Shown: one piece after another, positions 26,401 through 32,944 of the stretch
How positions within the stretch are numbered: the first letter of the stretch is position 1
Layout: each line of letters starts with the position of its first letter
Assembly (NCBI GenBank): GCA_017550965.1
Contig: JAFZNK010000143.1
Span: 1-39,423, forward strand
Source of the DNA: Thermoguttaceae bacterium
Lineage (GTDB): Bacteria; Planctomycetota; Planctomycetia; Pirellulales; Thermoguttaceae
Length of the DNA: 39,423 nucleotides
Reading direction: 5' to 3'
The notes under the pieces: model-generated
The model's input: only the letters and a program-made list of their open reading frames with translations
The model's database searches: none
What the model was told of the DNA's origin: nothing
Program-made: the position numbers and the translations under genes

Positions 26401-27232
26401 GCGGCTCGTGAAGTATCTGCTCAACAACCGCAAGAACGCGACCTACTGGAACTCCACGCGCGACACGGCGTTGTGCGTCGAGGCGTTTACGGAATATCTC
26501 CAAAAGACGAACGAGCTCGCCCCGAACGAAACGGTCAAAGTCTTTGTCGACGGCGAGTTGAAGACGACGGTCGAGTATACGCCCGACAATCTCTTTGAGA
26601 CGGACGGAACCCTCGAACTGCCCGCCGAAGCGCTGACTGCCGGCGAACATACGGTGACGATGCGCGTCGAAGGGGACGGCCCGTTGTACTACAACGCGTA
26701 TCTGGAATTCTTCACGCTCGAAGACCCGATCGAAAAAGCCGGGCTTGAACTCAAGACCGAACGCCGCTACTACAAGCTCGTCGAGCGCAAAGACGCGACG
26801 GAAACGGTCGAAGGCGGACGCGGCCAGGCGGTGACGCAGCGCGTCGAACGCTACGATCGCGTCCCGCTTAAGTCGGGCGACGCGGTAACTTCCGGCGACC
26901 TGATTGAAGTCGAGCTGATTGTCGAGAGCAAGAACGAATACGAATCGATTCTTCTCGAAGACCTCAAGCCGGCGGGGTACGAGCCGGTCGAACAGCGCAG
27001 CGGTTACGACGGCAACGCGCTTGGCGCGTACGTCGAGTATCGCGACGACCGCGTCTGCTTCTTCGCGACGCGAGTCAGGCAGGGTACGTCGACGGTTAGT
27101 TACAAGCTCCGCGCCGAAACCCCCGGCAAGTTCTCCGCGCTTCCGACGAAGATCTGGGCGATGTACGCCCCCGAGCTCAAAGGAAACGCCGACGAATTTA
27201 AAGCGCAAGTCGACGACAGAAACGATTTGTAA
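20426..27232 (+). CDS. Bacterial alpha-2-macroglobulin, thioester type
   Basis: The product is 2268 aa; ATG 20426 has AAAGGA upstream. A signal peptide ends around AGAAIA; no lipobox Cys follows, unlike the E. coli-type lipoprotein form. Residues about 40-460 are helical and repeat-like. MG domains run from about 460, with the MG2 signature SDRPIYRPKQKAEF near 727. Near 885-925 is an aromatic/Cys-rich insert (YWDWFYGCGYW, WYPGWFRWGCC). A Met/Ala-rich low-complexity segment at about 1327-1411 lies where the bait region is expected. The A2M domain (NLADVAYWAADLKPDDNG) follows. The thioester is C1676-T-E-Q1679 in YGCTEQTLNKFLP, within an alpha/alpha TED (QNGDGGWGWFYG). An MG10-like end closes the chain. 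It probably traps proteases outside the cell membrane. The common partner pbpC is not nearby. Confidence 0.93.
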   Translation: MRQTFNASTRRIGALFLAFVLTIAGAAIAAPDLIAPRGGRVVRPARPGEQAVKKIDPNTKELPFAGLAAKSSEEQAKELDGKSSEELMKAADALLNENMVADSRVVYKSLLVPKTDEDAFITALRKYAETTQRLENNETGYAELEQTLEGALEARPDSWQVKKQVAELYGYLPDTGYMLDGQFVYTHDWREDLLSCHDRKRVRKLQIYADALAIVQAEIQKKRDEGAKSFSEYRAFYISFADCFENGAYNYWRQQKLTDLSTLADYVPNDYAYRENRNSGAPVDAEGNPIFFTAPESFEAAKNDGERRQFLFSELLEIDPASKQYVLNVRSQEAQQVFGVQTLAAYRFFFNEDSGADQEERQAGIWALNTLADDETIARTATGVKRFKLPPEYDYINMWYETLEERPSDANGVLMNIAQEYQNRRQLDKAAKIWSQILERKDLPKHVEENAKRALAQIVEPRVSIDGSSVVAGTDASLNVRFRNATGAEVVAKKLNVDEVLKIARTDKFWKENGRIGGLANVLNMILQDKFAPNKDENYRNRADVKNLLKAIEKVDFVGEEVARYSIDLDPDPNHYDRVAPLNLPVKEPGAYLVEIAANDGNKDVAVVWLRDVAIVKKQFEEGNRYFALDANDGEPLVEQTIEFFVVHHRWNNGKQTVRTKSFSKRTDKSGSVLFDNKEIPDDESTQVLAIVPKDDKKGADQYSFMDFQGLWRIFAGDDVFRNTRAFFVSDRPIYRPKQKAEFKFIVGDAQYDAPDDNRWAGQTVDYQITAPNGDKVAEKRVTLDEYGAFADSFEIPGDAQLGVYNVQLYKKNDSNGNIEYWLGDGSFRLEEYRKPEFQVTVDAPKDPVALGDSFKAKVNAKYYFGAPVANAIVSYKVTRTNYRSSYYPARYWDWFYGCGYWQFTYDCEWYPGWFRWGCCKLPPFYAPRSAGVPEVVVEGEAKLEADGTFEIEVDSSLARLIYPNDDQEYEISADVTDQSRRTISGKGKVYAARKPFQTYVWFDRGYFRVGDTMNLGFQARRLDGKPVSGNAVVKLYQVAYEKTDDKSVKPIETEVFTQELKTNDEGKGTVEIVAANPGQYRVSCVVTSENGVAEEGGQLVIVRGQTTATAKNADYRFNSLEIIPDKPEYSVGDVAHIQLASNNPDAYVLFNARPKGDVVVGAPTFIKLDKGVAYVDVPIEVADQPNIFVQATTVFDGKLFAEQKELAVPPEKRVLDVAVEPNAERVKPGQKAAIKLRLTDVDGKPVVGQTVVTVYDKSLEYVSGGSNVGDVREFFWKWRRNASLGSMDNLSQSTFFNVLHYVYPDEAQRRLSPIGVFGNEIEFSGNMNGLAYGAMGGMGGGRALRKGAAMRSRAAAFEDDMVVEEAEAMEFDAAAEAPMASMAMADGAMPAPAAAPMMAKAMLTNGFDEAKREKQADKDAGDGEDAPLVEATVRKNLADVAYWAADLKPDDNGVIEIEVDMPENLTTWKIAAWSVGAGLRVGSGESEIVTSKDVIIRMQKPRFLTQKDEVVFSANVHNYLDSEKKVRVSLEFPTDDPEKSTATLTFLDGVEQTRDVVVPAGGETRVDWTVRADGPGVATLLMKALTNEESDAIQDTIVVNEHGISKQIAVSGVVFPAEPSETKSDEPNVRESTFTLTIPAERREETTKLTVRFSPTLAGAIFDALPYLCEYPYGCTEQTLNKFLPLVMTQRALQDAGVDLAALQTKKANLNAQELGDAQERAKQWQKRNPLNEPVFDIDVVRKRTEEGVAKLQSMQNGDGGWGWFYGPGERSTARLTALVARGLQKALECDQQVDQNAIERGKQWLMNYEREQALKIIRGKVWDDEKKREQGAWDKWKREADSTDAAVYFALAELGVHPSGFSEEYVDYEKAELNASDPFAVHAVMKELIWEARTDVQLYPLSTYAIALTEEPNLSDDGKLRVETILRLLSQYRKVDDENQTVWLDLGRVNGWYFWSWYCGEYETQAYYLRLLQRVDKATLQKLGIEDDASRLVKYLLNNRKNATYWNSTRDTALCVEAFTEYLQKTNELAPNETVKVFVDGELKTTVEYTPDNLFETDGTLELPAEALTAGEHTVTMRVEGDGPLYYNAYLEFFTLEDPIEKAGLELKTERRYYKLVERKDATETVEGGRGQAVTQRVERYDRVPLKSGDAVTSGDLIEVELIVESKNEYESILLEDLKPAGYEPVEQRSGYDGNALGAYVEYRDDRVCFFATRVRQGTSTVSYKLRAETPGKFSALPTKIWAMYAPELKGNADEFKAQVDDRNDL

Positions 27233-27247
27233 TCGGCGCAAGCCGTG

Positions 27248-27306
27248 ATCCGCAATTGGAGCCGCAGGCAGAAGCGCGCCTTCGTCGCGCGTATGCCGCA
27301 GGCAAA
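27248..27306 (+). repeat. R4-type repeat fragments after the macroglobulin gene
   Basis: CCGCAATTGGAGCCGCAGGC and TATGCCGCAGGCAAAAAAGG match R4 modules. Downstream (27341-27375) TTCTAAAGG / CCTTTTAGAA forms another hairpin in the same gap. Confidence 0.55.
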
Positions 27307-27456
27307 AAAGGCGTCGCGTCGACTCCGGTTCGCAAGCCGCCTTCTAAAGGTCGAAGGGGCCTTTTAGAACCGCCTCCCGCCGGTCGGCTCTGCCCCGTAG
27401 TCCGGCGGCGGGTCGTATAAATAGGCGCGTTGAAACCGAACTCGCAAACAACGAAA

Positions 27457-27500
27457 ACCGCCGCCGCGATTCCACGTCGAATCGCGGCGGCGGTTATTTT
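27457..27500 (+). terminator. Bidirectional terminator between the macroglobulin gene and the phage tail block
   Basis: ACCGCCGCCGCGATTC and GAATCGCGGCGGCGGT form a perfect 16-bp stem with a 6-nt loop, followed by TATTTT; the opposite strand also ends in T's. It serves the convergent transcripts. Confidence 0.85.
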
Positions 27501-27535
27501 ACGGCCGAGCGTCCCCGCGCGAAGCGCCGTTAAAA

Positions 27536-27562
27536 AGCCGGGGACGCAAGTCCCCGGATGGC
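27536..27562 (+). repeat. R1 palindromic repeat at the right host-phage junction
   Basis: AGCCGGGGACG / CAAGTCCCCGGATGGC followed by GGCGATTAACGCGACGG. It lies 6 nt outside the stop of the tail chaperone extension, exactly where a tape-measure gene would be expected. Confidence 0.75.
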
Positions 27563-27567
27563 GGCGA

Positions 27568-27978
27568 TTAACGCGACGGTATAACGCTTGTCGAACCCGT
27601 TCGCTTTAATATCGCTTTCGCTCTCGCCAACGTCGGCGCGAACGCCCGTCGCACTTCCTCGTCCTCCTCGCGTTCGCGCTCCTCTTGCGTCGGGGCGCGA
27701 TACGCGCGCGGCGGCGCGACTCTCGGCTCGCCAACCTTCGCGGCGACGTCGGCCATGTCGACGCCCTGCGCGAGCGCGATTCTTCCAAGCGTCCGATAGA
27801 TCGCGCCGAGAACCGTCTCGATTCGATCGGGCGCGCCCAATCCCTCGGAAATCGCCCTGGCGTAAAACGCGTCTTCGAGCGCCTCGCGCCGCGACGCAAT
27901 TTGATTCTCCGGCAGATTATGTCGAAACCGATAGAGTCGCAGCAGCGCGGAGCAGTCGTCCAGGGACGGATCCGCTAT
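27568..27978 (-). CDS. Tail assembly chaperone, C-terminal (GT-type) extension made by -1 frameshift
   Basis: This frame has no start codon with a ribosome site of its own; it is open from the slippery A-run. Reading passes from the upstream frame at AAA AAA AAA TAG to ATA GCG GAT in the -1 frame, adding 136 aa (IADPSLDDCSALLRLYRF, ... EGLGAPDRIETVLGAIYRTL) to the 110-aa short form, about 246 aa in all. The layout equals the gpG/gpGT pair of lambda, where the extended form recruits the tail tube protein to the tape measure. A gene-finder would start it at TTG 27840, which is not credible. No tape-measure gene follows; the host region begins instead. Confidence 0.8.
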   Translation of the reverse strand: MADPSLDDCSALLRLYRFRHNLPENQIASRREALEDAFYARAISEGLGAPDRIETVLGAIYRTLGRIALAQGVDMADVAAKVGEPRVAPPRAYRAPTQEEREREEDEEVRRAFAPTLARAKAILKRTGSTSVIPSR

Positions 27979-28307
27979 TTTTTTTTAACTTCCCGCCAAA
28001 TCTCGCGTTCTTTTCGCAACGACTCCTGCGTCAAGTCGAAGATATCGACAAAAAGCGCCTCGGCAAGCGCGCCCGAGCGCTCGATCAATTTCGCGGCGTT
28101 TTCCTCGCCGATCGGCGTCGCGTCGGGCCCCGAAATCAGCCCGCGCGCCAACGCGAACCTGATCCGCTCGTACTCCGTCGACAAATCGTTATACCGCAGT
28201 CGCTGCGCGCCGTTAAGTCGCCGAATTCGAAACGCTTCCGATCCGTGTTCGACGACGGTCGACTCGTCGACGCACGGCGCGTTGAGAAACTCGTTGATAT
28301 CGAACAT
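27975..28307 (-). CDS. Tail assembly chaperone, short (G-type) form
   Basis: The product is 110 aa; ATG 28307 has AAGGAGG 8 nt upstream. It is a small acidic helical protein (MFDINEFLNAPCVDESTVVE ... KEREIWREVKKK) of the size of tail chaperones and directly follows the major tail protein gene, the expected position. Its last three codons are AAA AAA AAA before TAG and form the slippery site. Family membership is inferred from position and the frameshift, not from a recognised domain. Confidence 0.78.
   Translation of the reverse strand: MFDINEFLNAPCVDESTVVEHGSEAFRIRRLNGAQRLRYNDLSTEYERIRFALARGLISGPDATPIGEENAAKLIERSGALAEALFVDIFDLTQESLRKEREIWREVKKK
27978..27986 (-). promoter_or_regulatory. Programmed -1 frameshift slippery site (nine A's)
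   Basis: The minus strand reads GTT AAA AAA AAA TAG. A 7-nt A AAA AAA slip places the ribosome in the 136-codon frame that runs to 27568. The stop codon directly after the A-run may help pausing. No strong downstream stem was confirmed by eye. Confidence 0.78.
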
Positions 28308-28319
28308 CGCCCGCCCTCC

Positions 28320-28847
28320 TTAGTTCCCGACGCGCGCCGCGACGGTAACCGCCGGCATATTCTCCGACGACCCGCCCTCGGGCAAGATCCGAATCGTCGT
28401 CTGCGATCCGGAATCGTTGCCACCCGCCGCCGGCTCCACGCCGATAATCTGGCAGTTCGTCAACGTGATCGTATAGACGGAACTCTCGTGCGGGTCGTCG
28501 TATACGTACGACAACGTGAAGACGTCGCCCCCCTTGAGATGTTCGATCAATTCGTCGTAAGTAAGCTGAAGCGGGGTTCTCGTCGTCAACTCGATCGTTT
28601 CGAGCCGCTCGGGCTTGCCGGCGTACGCGTATCCGACCGGCTCGCTCGGATTGTCGGTAACGTCGCTCCACGTCGGCGCTTTCGCGCAACACGGCAACGT
28701 CTTCGATTTGCAATTAAACTCGTAATAATCGCCGACGACGGCGATCGCGCCGCTCGACGCGCTCTTGGCCGTCAACGTCAACTTCGCGCGCAATAAGCTG
28801 TTCTTGCGCACCACTCCGTCTTCGCTCCATCGATTGACCGCAGTCAT
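28320..28847 (-). CDS. Putative phage major tail (tube) protein
   Basis: The product is 175 aa; ATG 28847 has GAGGAG upstream and overlaps the stop of the gene before it by 4 nt. The sequence is beta-rich (MTAVNRWSEDGVVRKNSLLR, IELTTRTPLQLTYDELIEHL, SVYTITLTNCQIIGVEP), lacks export signals, and begins like many tail-tube or structural proteins. Its place between a terminator-like protein and the G/GT chaperones is the standard place of the tail tube gene. The assignment is by size, composition and synteny. Confidence 0.65.
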   Translation of the reverse strand: MTAVNRWSEDGVVRKNSLLRAKLTLTAKSASSGAIAVVGDYYEFNCKSKTLPCCAKAPTWSDVTDNPSEPVGYAYAGKPERLETIELTTRTPLQLTYDELIEHLKGGDVFTLSYVYDDPHESSVYTITLTNCQIIGVEPAAGGNDSGSQTTIRILPEGGSSENMPAVTVAARVGN

Positions 28848-29305
28848 AGTCGCTCCTCAAATATTTCCAGTTGAACGGATATTTTCGTCTTATACCTGCC
28901 GTCGGCGACAAGTCCGTTCGACCGCTCGACTCCGACGACGTAAACTCGCGACGCCAATTGATTAAGAGAATTCGCAAAGATCCTCTCTCGCGTCGTCCAA
29001 CCGCCCAAGCGGTTCTTGTTGTAACTTGAAAAAAGATCGGCGAGCGCCTGCGCGATCGCGTCGACGCGTTCGATCCCTTCGCCGCGCCTGCCCGAAACGA
29101 CAATCGCGCCGACGCAACGCGTTTTCACGCTCTTTTCCGTCTCCGCGCGCGTTGAAAAATCAGACGCAAACGTCTCGAAATAGAGATCGCACGATCCGAC
29201 GTCGACAAGCGAGTTGGGCCTAACGATCTCACGCGTCCCGATCCCGCGTATCTTCAACGCGAGAATCGAGCGCTCCAGGAAATCTAAAACGTATTTCGAA
29301 CGCAT
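28844..29305 (-). CDS. Putative tail terminator / minor tail protein
   Basis: The product is 153 aa. ATG 29305 (MRSKYVLDFLERSILALKIR) has AAGGAG 7 nt upstream; the much longer frame is rejected. Mixed alpha/beta with a long helix near the start and a terminal strand pair (RYKTKISVQLEIFEERL), as in tail terminator proteins. The ATGA overlap with the tail tube gene shows translational coupling. Function is inferred from order and size. Confidence 0.6.
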   Translation of the reverse strand: MRSKYVLDFLERSILALKIRGIGTREIVRPNSLVDVGSCDLYFETFASDFSTRAETEKSVKTRCVGAIVVSGRRGEGIERVDAIAQALADLFSSYNKNRLGGWTTRERIFANSLNQLASRVYVVGVERSNGLVADGRYKTKISVQLEIFEERL

Positions 29306-29316
29306 CTCGTCGCTCC

Positions 29317-29709
29317 TTATCTTCGCGAACACGTCAATTGATACAAAACGACCTCGCCGCCCGCGCGAACGCAATCGACGCGCTCGATCGAATAATCGCG
29401 ATCGTCGACGCAAAACAGGTCGATTCCGACGCGCGGTTTCGCGTCGAGCGACGACGACGGAACATAGCATGAAAAAAGAGCCTCGAGACGTCTCAGCCCG
29501 TTGGAAACGGCGTTTGTTTCCCAAGTTCGCCCGCCGGGGGTCGGCGACGGCCCTTCGGCGTCGCGCTCGTCGACAACCGCGTAAGGAATCTCGCGAATTT
29601 CGTACGCGCCCGACTCGTCCCAACGAATTTTGATTCGACCGACGCCCCCGAGCAGCGCGACAAGGCGCGCCGCTATCCCGTCGGGACCGGCAAATACGTT
29701 TTCCAACAT
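29317..29709 (-). CDS. Putative head-tail connector (stopper/completion) protein
   Basis: The product is 130 aa; ATG 29709 has GAGGAG upstream. It begins MLENVFAGPDGIAARLVALL and is followed by beta-type sequence (RIKIRWDESGAYEIREIPYA). It is the first gene of the minus-strand tail operon and lies 11 nt before the terminator-like gene. In siphophages the gene here is a stopper or head-completion protein. No domain is recognised directly. Confidence 0.55.
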   Translation of the reverse strand: MLENVFAGPDGIAARLVALLGGVGRIKIRWDESGAYEIREIPYAVVDERDAEGPSPTPGGRTWETNAVSNGLRRLEALFSCYVPSSSLDAKPRVGIDLFCVDDRDYSIERVDCVRAGGEVVLYQLTCSRR

Positions 29710-30041
29710 TGTCTTCTCCTCGTTCGACGCGCTACGCGCTTTTCCTTTTTACTTGTCTTTGACGCTAGATTTCCGTTTTCATAAAGGACGAATCGCGTTT
29801 TCACGACTTGTTCCAATAGAACGGCGACGCTAGACTTTTTTCTTTTCTTCCTGTCGTCGACGCTATCGCACGGCGCCAGGTCGGCGCGGCGCTCGTTGGA
29901 ATACTATCCGGCGGCGGAGAAAAAATACCGACTTTTTTCAAAAAAGATAAAAAAACACGAATAACTCGACGCGTCCTCTCAATAATCAGGCGACAAAACA
30001 ATCGCGCCGGAGACGCGGCGCCAAATCAAGGAGCAACGCAT
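29710..30041. other. Divergent region between phage head and tail blocks
   Basis: It must hold the promoters of both blocks. CGACGCTAGA occurs twice (near 29760 and 29830), and the stretch 29925-29960 is A/T-rich (CTTTTTTCAAAAAAG). No convincing promoter pair was found. Just before the scaffold gene lies ACGCGGCGCCAAATCAAGG (30013-30033), which recurs at 32781-32801. Confidence 0.4.
30013..30033 (+). repeat. Short direct repeat flanking the head block, left copy
   Basis: ACGCGGCGCCAAATCAAGG resembles ACGCGGCGCCAAAATAAAGG at 32781-32801 in the same direction. Both look like fragments of the R4 module AACGCGACGCCAAAACGC. Confidence 0.45.
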
Positions 30042-30788
30042 ATGAACGAAATCTTTAACGCGTACGCCAGTCGGGAAGAACTCGCCGAAGCGCTCGACGC
30101 GGCGATCGAACAAACGACCGACGAGTCTGGAAAAACCGTCTTTCGACTTCGCGACGTCGCTGCGGACGACTGCCTCGCGCGACGCGACGAAGCGGAGCGA
30201 AAAGCGGCATCGGAAACCAGGCGGCGGGAAGAGTTGGAAAAGAAACTGCAGGCGCTCGTCGACGAACGCGCCGACGTCGACGCCGAACTCGAGCGACTGC
30301 GCGCCGACGCCGTCGAGCCGGGCGAACTTCGCGCCGCGATTCAACGCTACGCCGACCGCGCGTCGGCAAGTCGCGCCAGAGCAGCCGCGCTCGAGGCGGA
30401 AATCAAGCCGTTGCGCGAAGAAAACGCCGCCTACAAAGAGCGGGAGACGCGCGCGGCGATCGAAGAACAACTTGTTGAAACGGCGCGAAAACTCGACTGT
30501 TGCGAATCCGCGTTACGCGACGTCAAACGCCTCGCGCCAATGTTCAAACTCAACGACGAGGGCGTCGCGCAAACTCAGGACATGCGCTCGGTTGAAGAAA
30601 CGCTCAGGGAAGAGCTCGCGCTCTCTCCGCACTGGCTCAATCGCTCTCAAGGCGCGGCGGCGTCCGCGGGGTCCGTCGACGCGAACGCGAACGCAAATCG
30701 CGAACGGTTCCAACGCGCGCTTGAAGGAACGAACTTCGCCGACGTCTTGAACTACGCGCCGCGACAAAAAGTCGAACGGCTCTATTAA
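30042..30788 (+). CDS. Phage capsid scaffolding protein
   Basis: The product is 248 aa; ATG 30042 has AAGGAG upstream. Residues about 50-165 are a long charged coiled coil (ETRRREELEKKLQALVDE, RAAALEAEIKPLREENAAYK). The C-terminal part has the pattern of phage scaffolds/minor structural proteins: RDVKRLAPMFKLNDEGVAQT then SVEETLREELALSPHWLNRS. It sits directly before the capsid gene, the classical place. It would template prohead assembly and be lost or digested afterwards. Confidence 0.78.
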   Translation: MNEIFNAYASREELAEALDAAIEQTTDESGKTVFRLRDVAADDCLARRDEAERKAASETRRREELEKKLQALVDERADVDAELERLRADAVEPGELRAAIQRYADRASASRARAAALEAEIKPLREENAAYKERETRAAIEEQLVETARKLDCCESALRDVKRLAPMFKLNDEGVAQTQDMRSVEETLREELALSPHWLNRSQGAAASAGSVDANANANRERFQRALEGTNFADVLNYAPRQKVERLY

Positions 30789-30850
30789 ACGTCGACCGCT
30801 TCCGTTTGCCGACGATTCAACATTGACCCATAACGAAAGGACGTCGTCTT

Positions 30851-32031
30851 ATGTCTATTACCACTATCGATTTACTCAACGCGCGCGTCGATCTTTCGGA
30901 CGCGCTTTCGTGGCGCGCCGCGCAAACTCCGCGCTTCATTCGGCTTTTCAATATGCCGCGCTCGGCCGGCTCCGACGAACTCGGTCGTCCGATCGCGCGT
31001 TGCGCGACCAACCCCGAACATTGCTGGCTCGAAGGAGTCGAAACGCCCAAGACCAAATCGTTTACGAGCTACGAATACGAAGCGGCGCCGGAGCGTTTAC
31101 CGTCGCCAATTCGACCGGCTGGCAAGTCGGAGACCTGTTCCATATCCTGGGCGATTCGGCCGTGTTGCGCGTAAGTTCCGTCGCGGGAACGACGATCGTT
31201 CCGGAGCTTGTCGCGGCGAACGGCTCGTCGCTCGACCTTTCGACGTACGCGGCCTCCGGCGGAGGAGTTCTCGTCTTCGACTCGCGACCGATCCAGGAAG
31301 GCTCGACGTCGGGCGAAGATTTTTTCATGCAATCGCATACGGAATCGAATTTTACGCAGATCTTTCGCGGGGACGTCGAGATAACCGGAACCGCCCAGGC
31401 GATCGATCAGGCGGGGATGGAAAACGCGATCAACGTTCAGCTCCAATACGCGACCGACGCGATCGTTCGCCGCATGAACGCGGCGCTTGTCTTCGGAGTC
31501 AAAACGCGCCGAACCGCGTCCGCGCCCGGCGCGATGGGCGGCCTGTACTACTTCGGCACGCAGTCGGGCGGGCTCGCCCGCGTCTACGAAAACGCCCCGC
31601 TGACGATGAATAAAATCAACCTTGCCGCGCAGGACGTCGCCGACGCCGGCTGCGTCCCCGACGCGATCGTCTGCGGAACGGGCCAGGCGCAGGTAATTTC
31701 GACGTTTATGGCCTCGCAGGTGAATATCCCGCAAGGCTCGCCGATCGTCGGAACGCACGTCGACCAGTTCGTAACGTCCGCGGGGGGCGCGGTGATGAAA
31801 GTGGTCGTCGAGCCGTCGATTCCCGACGGGGACGTCTGGGTCTGCGACACGCGCGGCTTCGCGCTTGTGCCCCTCAAAGGCCGCGCGCTCCACACCGAGC
31901 CGGGAACCGCGCCCGGAACCGACGGAAGCCGCGCGATTTTGCTGGGAGAATACACGGCGGAATTCAAAAACGCCAAACAGGCGCTGTGTCGAATCTCCGG
32001 CTTGAAATCGTCGGCGGCGACGCTTGCGTAA
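30851..32031 (+). CDS. Phage major capsid protein, SU10-like (DUF5309), with a frame break
   Basis: The N-terminus reads from ATG 30851 (MSITTIDLLNARVDLSDALS) in one frame to about 31085 (..KSFTSYEYEAA). The rest, from GAFTVANSTGWQVGDLFHIL to the stop at 32031, is in the -1 frame. One base missing near 31084 (GCGGCGCCGG) would join them into about 393 aa. The second part has hallmarks of SU10-type capsid proteins: QIFRGDVEITGTAQAIDQAG, then RRMNAALVFG, GGLYYFGT and GCVPDAIVCGTGQAQVISTF. No slippery heptamer lies at the break, so sequencing error or a real inactivating deletion is more likely than programmed shifting. AAAGGA stands about 14 nt before the start. Confidence 0.82.
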
Positions 32032-32077
32032 CGTCGGGATCGTTCGACTCGTCTTCCGTTTTACAAAGGAATAAGTC

Positions 32078-32242
32078 ATGGACAAACGCGAAACTCCTCC
32101 AAACGCGGCGGCTGTAATTTATCGCGAAAACGGCAAATTGAAACTCTATTGCGTTCCGACTCCTCTCCCGTTCGACGAGCTGATCAGGCGATTTGAACTC
32201 GACCGGGCCGCCGAACAGGCGAAAGGAGCGAACCATGGCTGA
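32078..32242 (+). CDS. Small phage protein, 54 aa
   Basis: ATG 32078 has AAAGGA 8 nt upstream. The product starts MDKRETPPNAAAVIYRENGK and reads as a short beta strand plus helix (PFDELIRRFELDRAAEQAKG). It overlaps the adaptor start by 8 nt, with the adaptor's ribosome site inside its end, so the two are translationally coupled. The family is unknown; small proteins at this place between capsid and adaptor are common in phages. Confidence 0.6.
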   Translation: MDKRETPPNAAAVIYRENGKLKLYCVPTPLPFDELIRRFELDRAAEQAKGANHG

Positions 32243-32687
32243 CGACGCCCGACCCGTCGCGTCGCTTAACGACGCGAACGAATATTTTGCCGGCCGACTT
32301 TACGCCGACGCGTGGACAAACGCGCCCGAAAGCGAACGAACGCGCGCGCTTACGCAAGCGTCGTATTTAATCGCCGGCGCGTTTGCGTTTCGCGACGCCG
32401 CGCGCGTCGAAACGTCGAACGGCGCGGTTCGCTGGCACGAGCGCGTCGCGGCGGCGATTTGCGAGGAAGCGCTCTGGCTGCTCAAAAGCGACCCGACGCA
32501 ATTCCCGCAAACGCTCGCGTTGGGAATTACGCGCGTCGAAGTCGCGAACTTGTCCGCGACGTTCGACCGCGCCCGCGCCGCCCCGTTGATTTGCGACGCC
32601 GCAAGGCGTCTGCTGACCGACCTGGCCGACTACGAGCCGATCGACGACGAAGGCGGCTCCTTCGCCTCCACCCCGCTGGCGCTATGA
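32235..32687 (+). CDS. Putative phage head-tail adaptor (gp6-like)
   Basis: The product is 150 aa. ATG 32235 has AAAGGAG upstream and lies within the end of the small gene. It is helical: SLNDANEYFAGRLYADAWTN, SERTRALTQASYLIAGAFAF, AAAICEEALWLLKSDPTQFP, then GITRVEVANLSATF. The pattern of a DNA-pore adaptor of the HK97 gp6/SPP1 gp15 type is evident (residue-to-column periodicity, W near the start, late Pro-rich loop). It would join the portal to the stopper. Confidence 0.7.
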   Translation: MADDARPVASLNDANEYFAGRLYADAWTNAPESERTRALTQASYLIAGAFAFRDAARVETSNGAVRWHERVAAAICEEALWLLKSDPTQFPQTLALGITRVEVANLSATFDRARAAPLICDAARRLLTDLADYEPIDDEGGSFASTPLAL

Positions 32688-32716
32688 CCGGCGCTACGCT
32701 AAAACGCACGTCCGAG

Positions 32717-32736
32717 CCGCTCGCCGTAGCGAGCGG
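32717..32736 (+). terminator. Hairpin after the adaptor gene
   Basis: CCGCTCGC and GCGAGCGG form a perfect 8-bp stem with a CGTA loop, 30 nt beyond the stop. There is no clear T-run, so termination would be weak or Rho-assisted. Confidence 0.4.
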
Positions 32737-32780
32737 GTTGTCTGACTAAAGCGGCGCAAAAACGTAATAACCTTATAACA

Positions 32781-32801
32781 ACGCGGCGCCAAAATAAAGG
32801 A
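32781..32801 (+). repeat. Short direct repeat flanking the head block, right copy
   Basis: ACGCGGCGCCAAAATAAAGG resembles the stretch at 30013-30033 in the same direction. Confidence 0.45.
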
Positions 32802-32917
32802 TTCTGTGAACCGGGCGTCGCCAAAATCTGCGAACCCGCCTCCTACAGGCGGCGGCTCGACGCCTGAAGCGACGCGTCGACTTTGTTCTCGTTAATCAAC
32901 GCGGCGCCCAACTACTT

Positions 32918-32944
32918 GCCGTCCGGGAATTGGCGTCCCCGGCT
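32918..32944 (-). repeat. R1 palindromic repeat, inverted copy upstream of the ParB-like gene
   Basis: GCCGTCCGGGAATTGGCG / TCCCCGGCT is the reverse complement of the R1 form. TTAATCAACGCGGCGCC precedes it, as next to other R1 copies. Confidence 0.7.

Noticed and set aside
31055..31110. Programmed frameshift in the capsid gene
   Set aside because: No X XXY YYZ heptamer is found in the zero frame near the break; a missing base explains it more simply.
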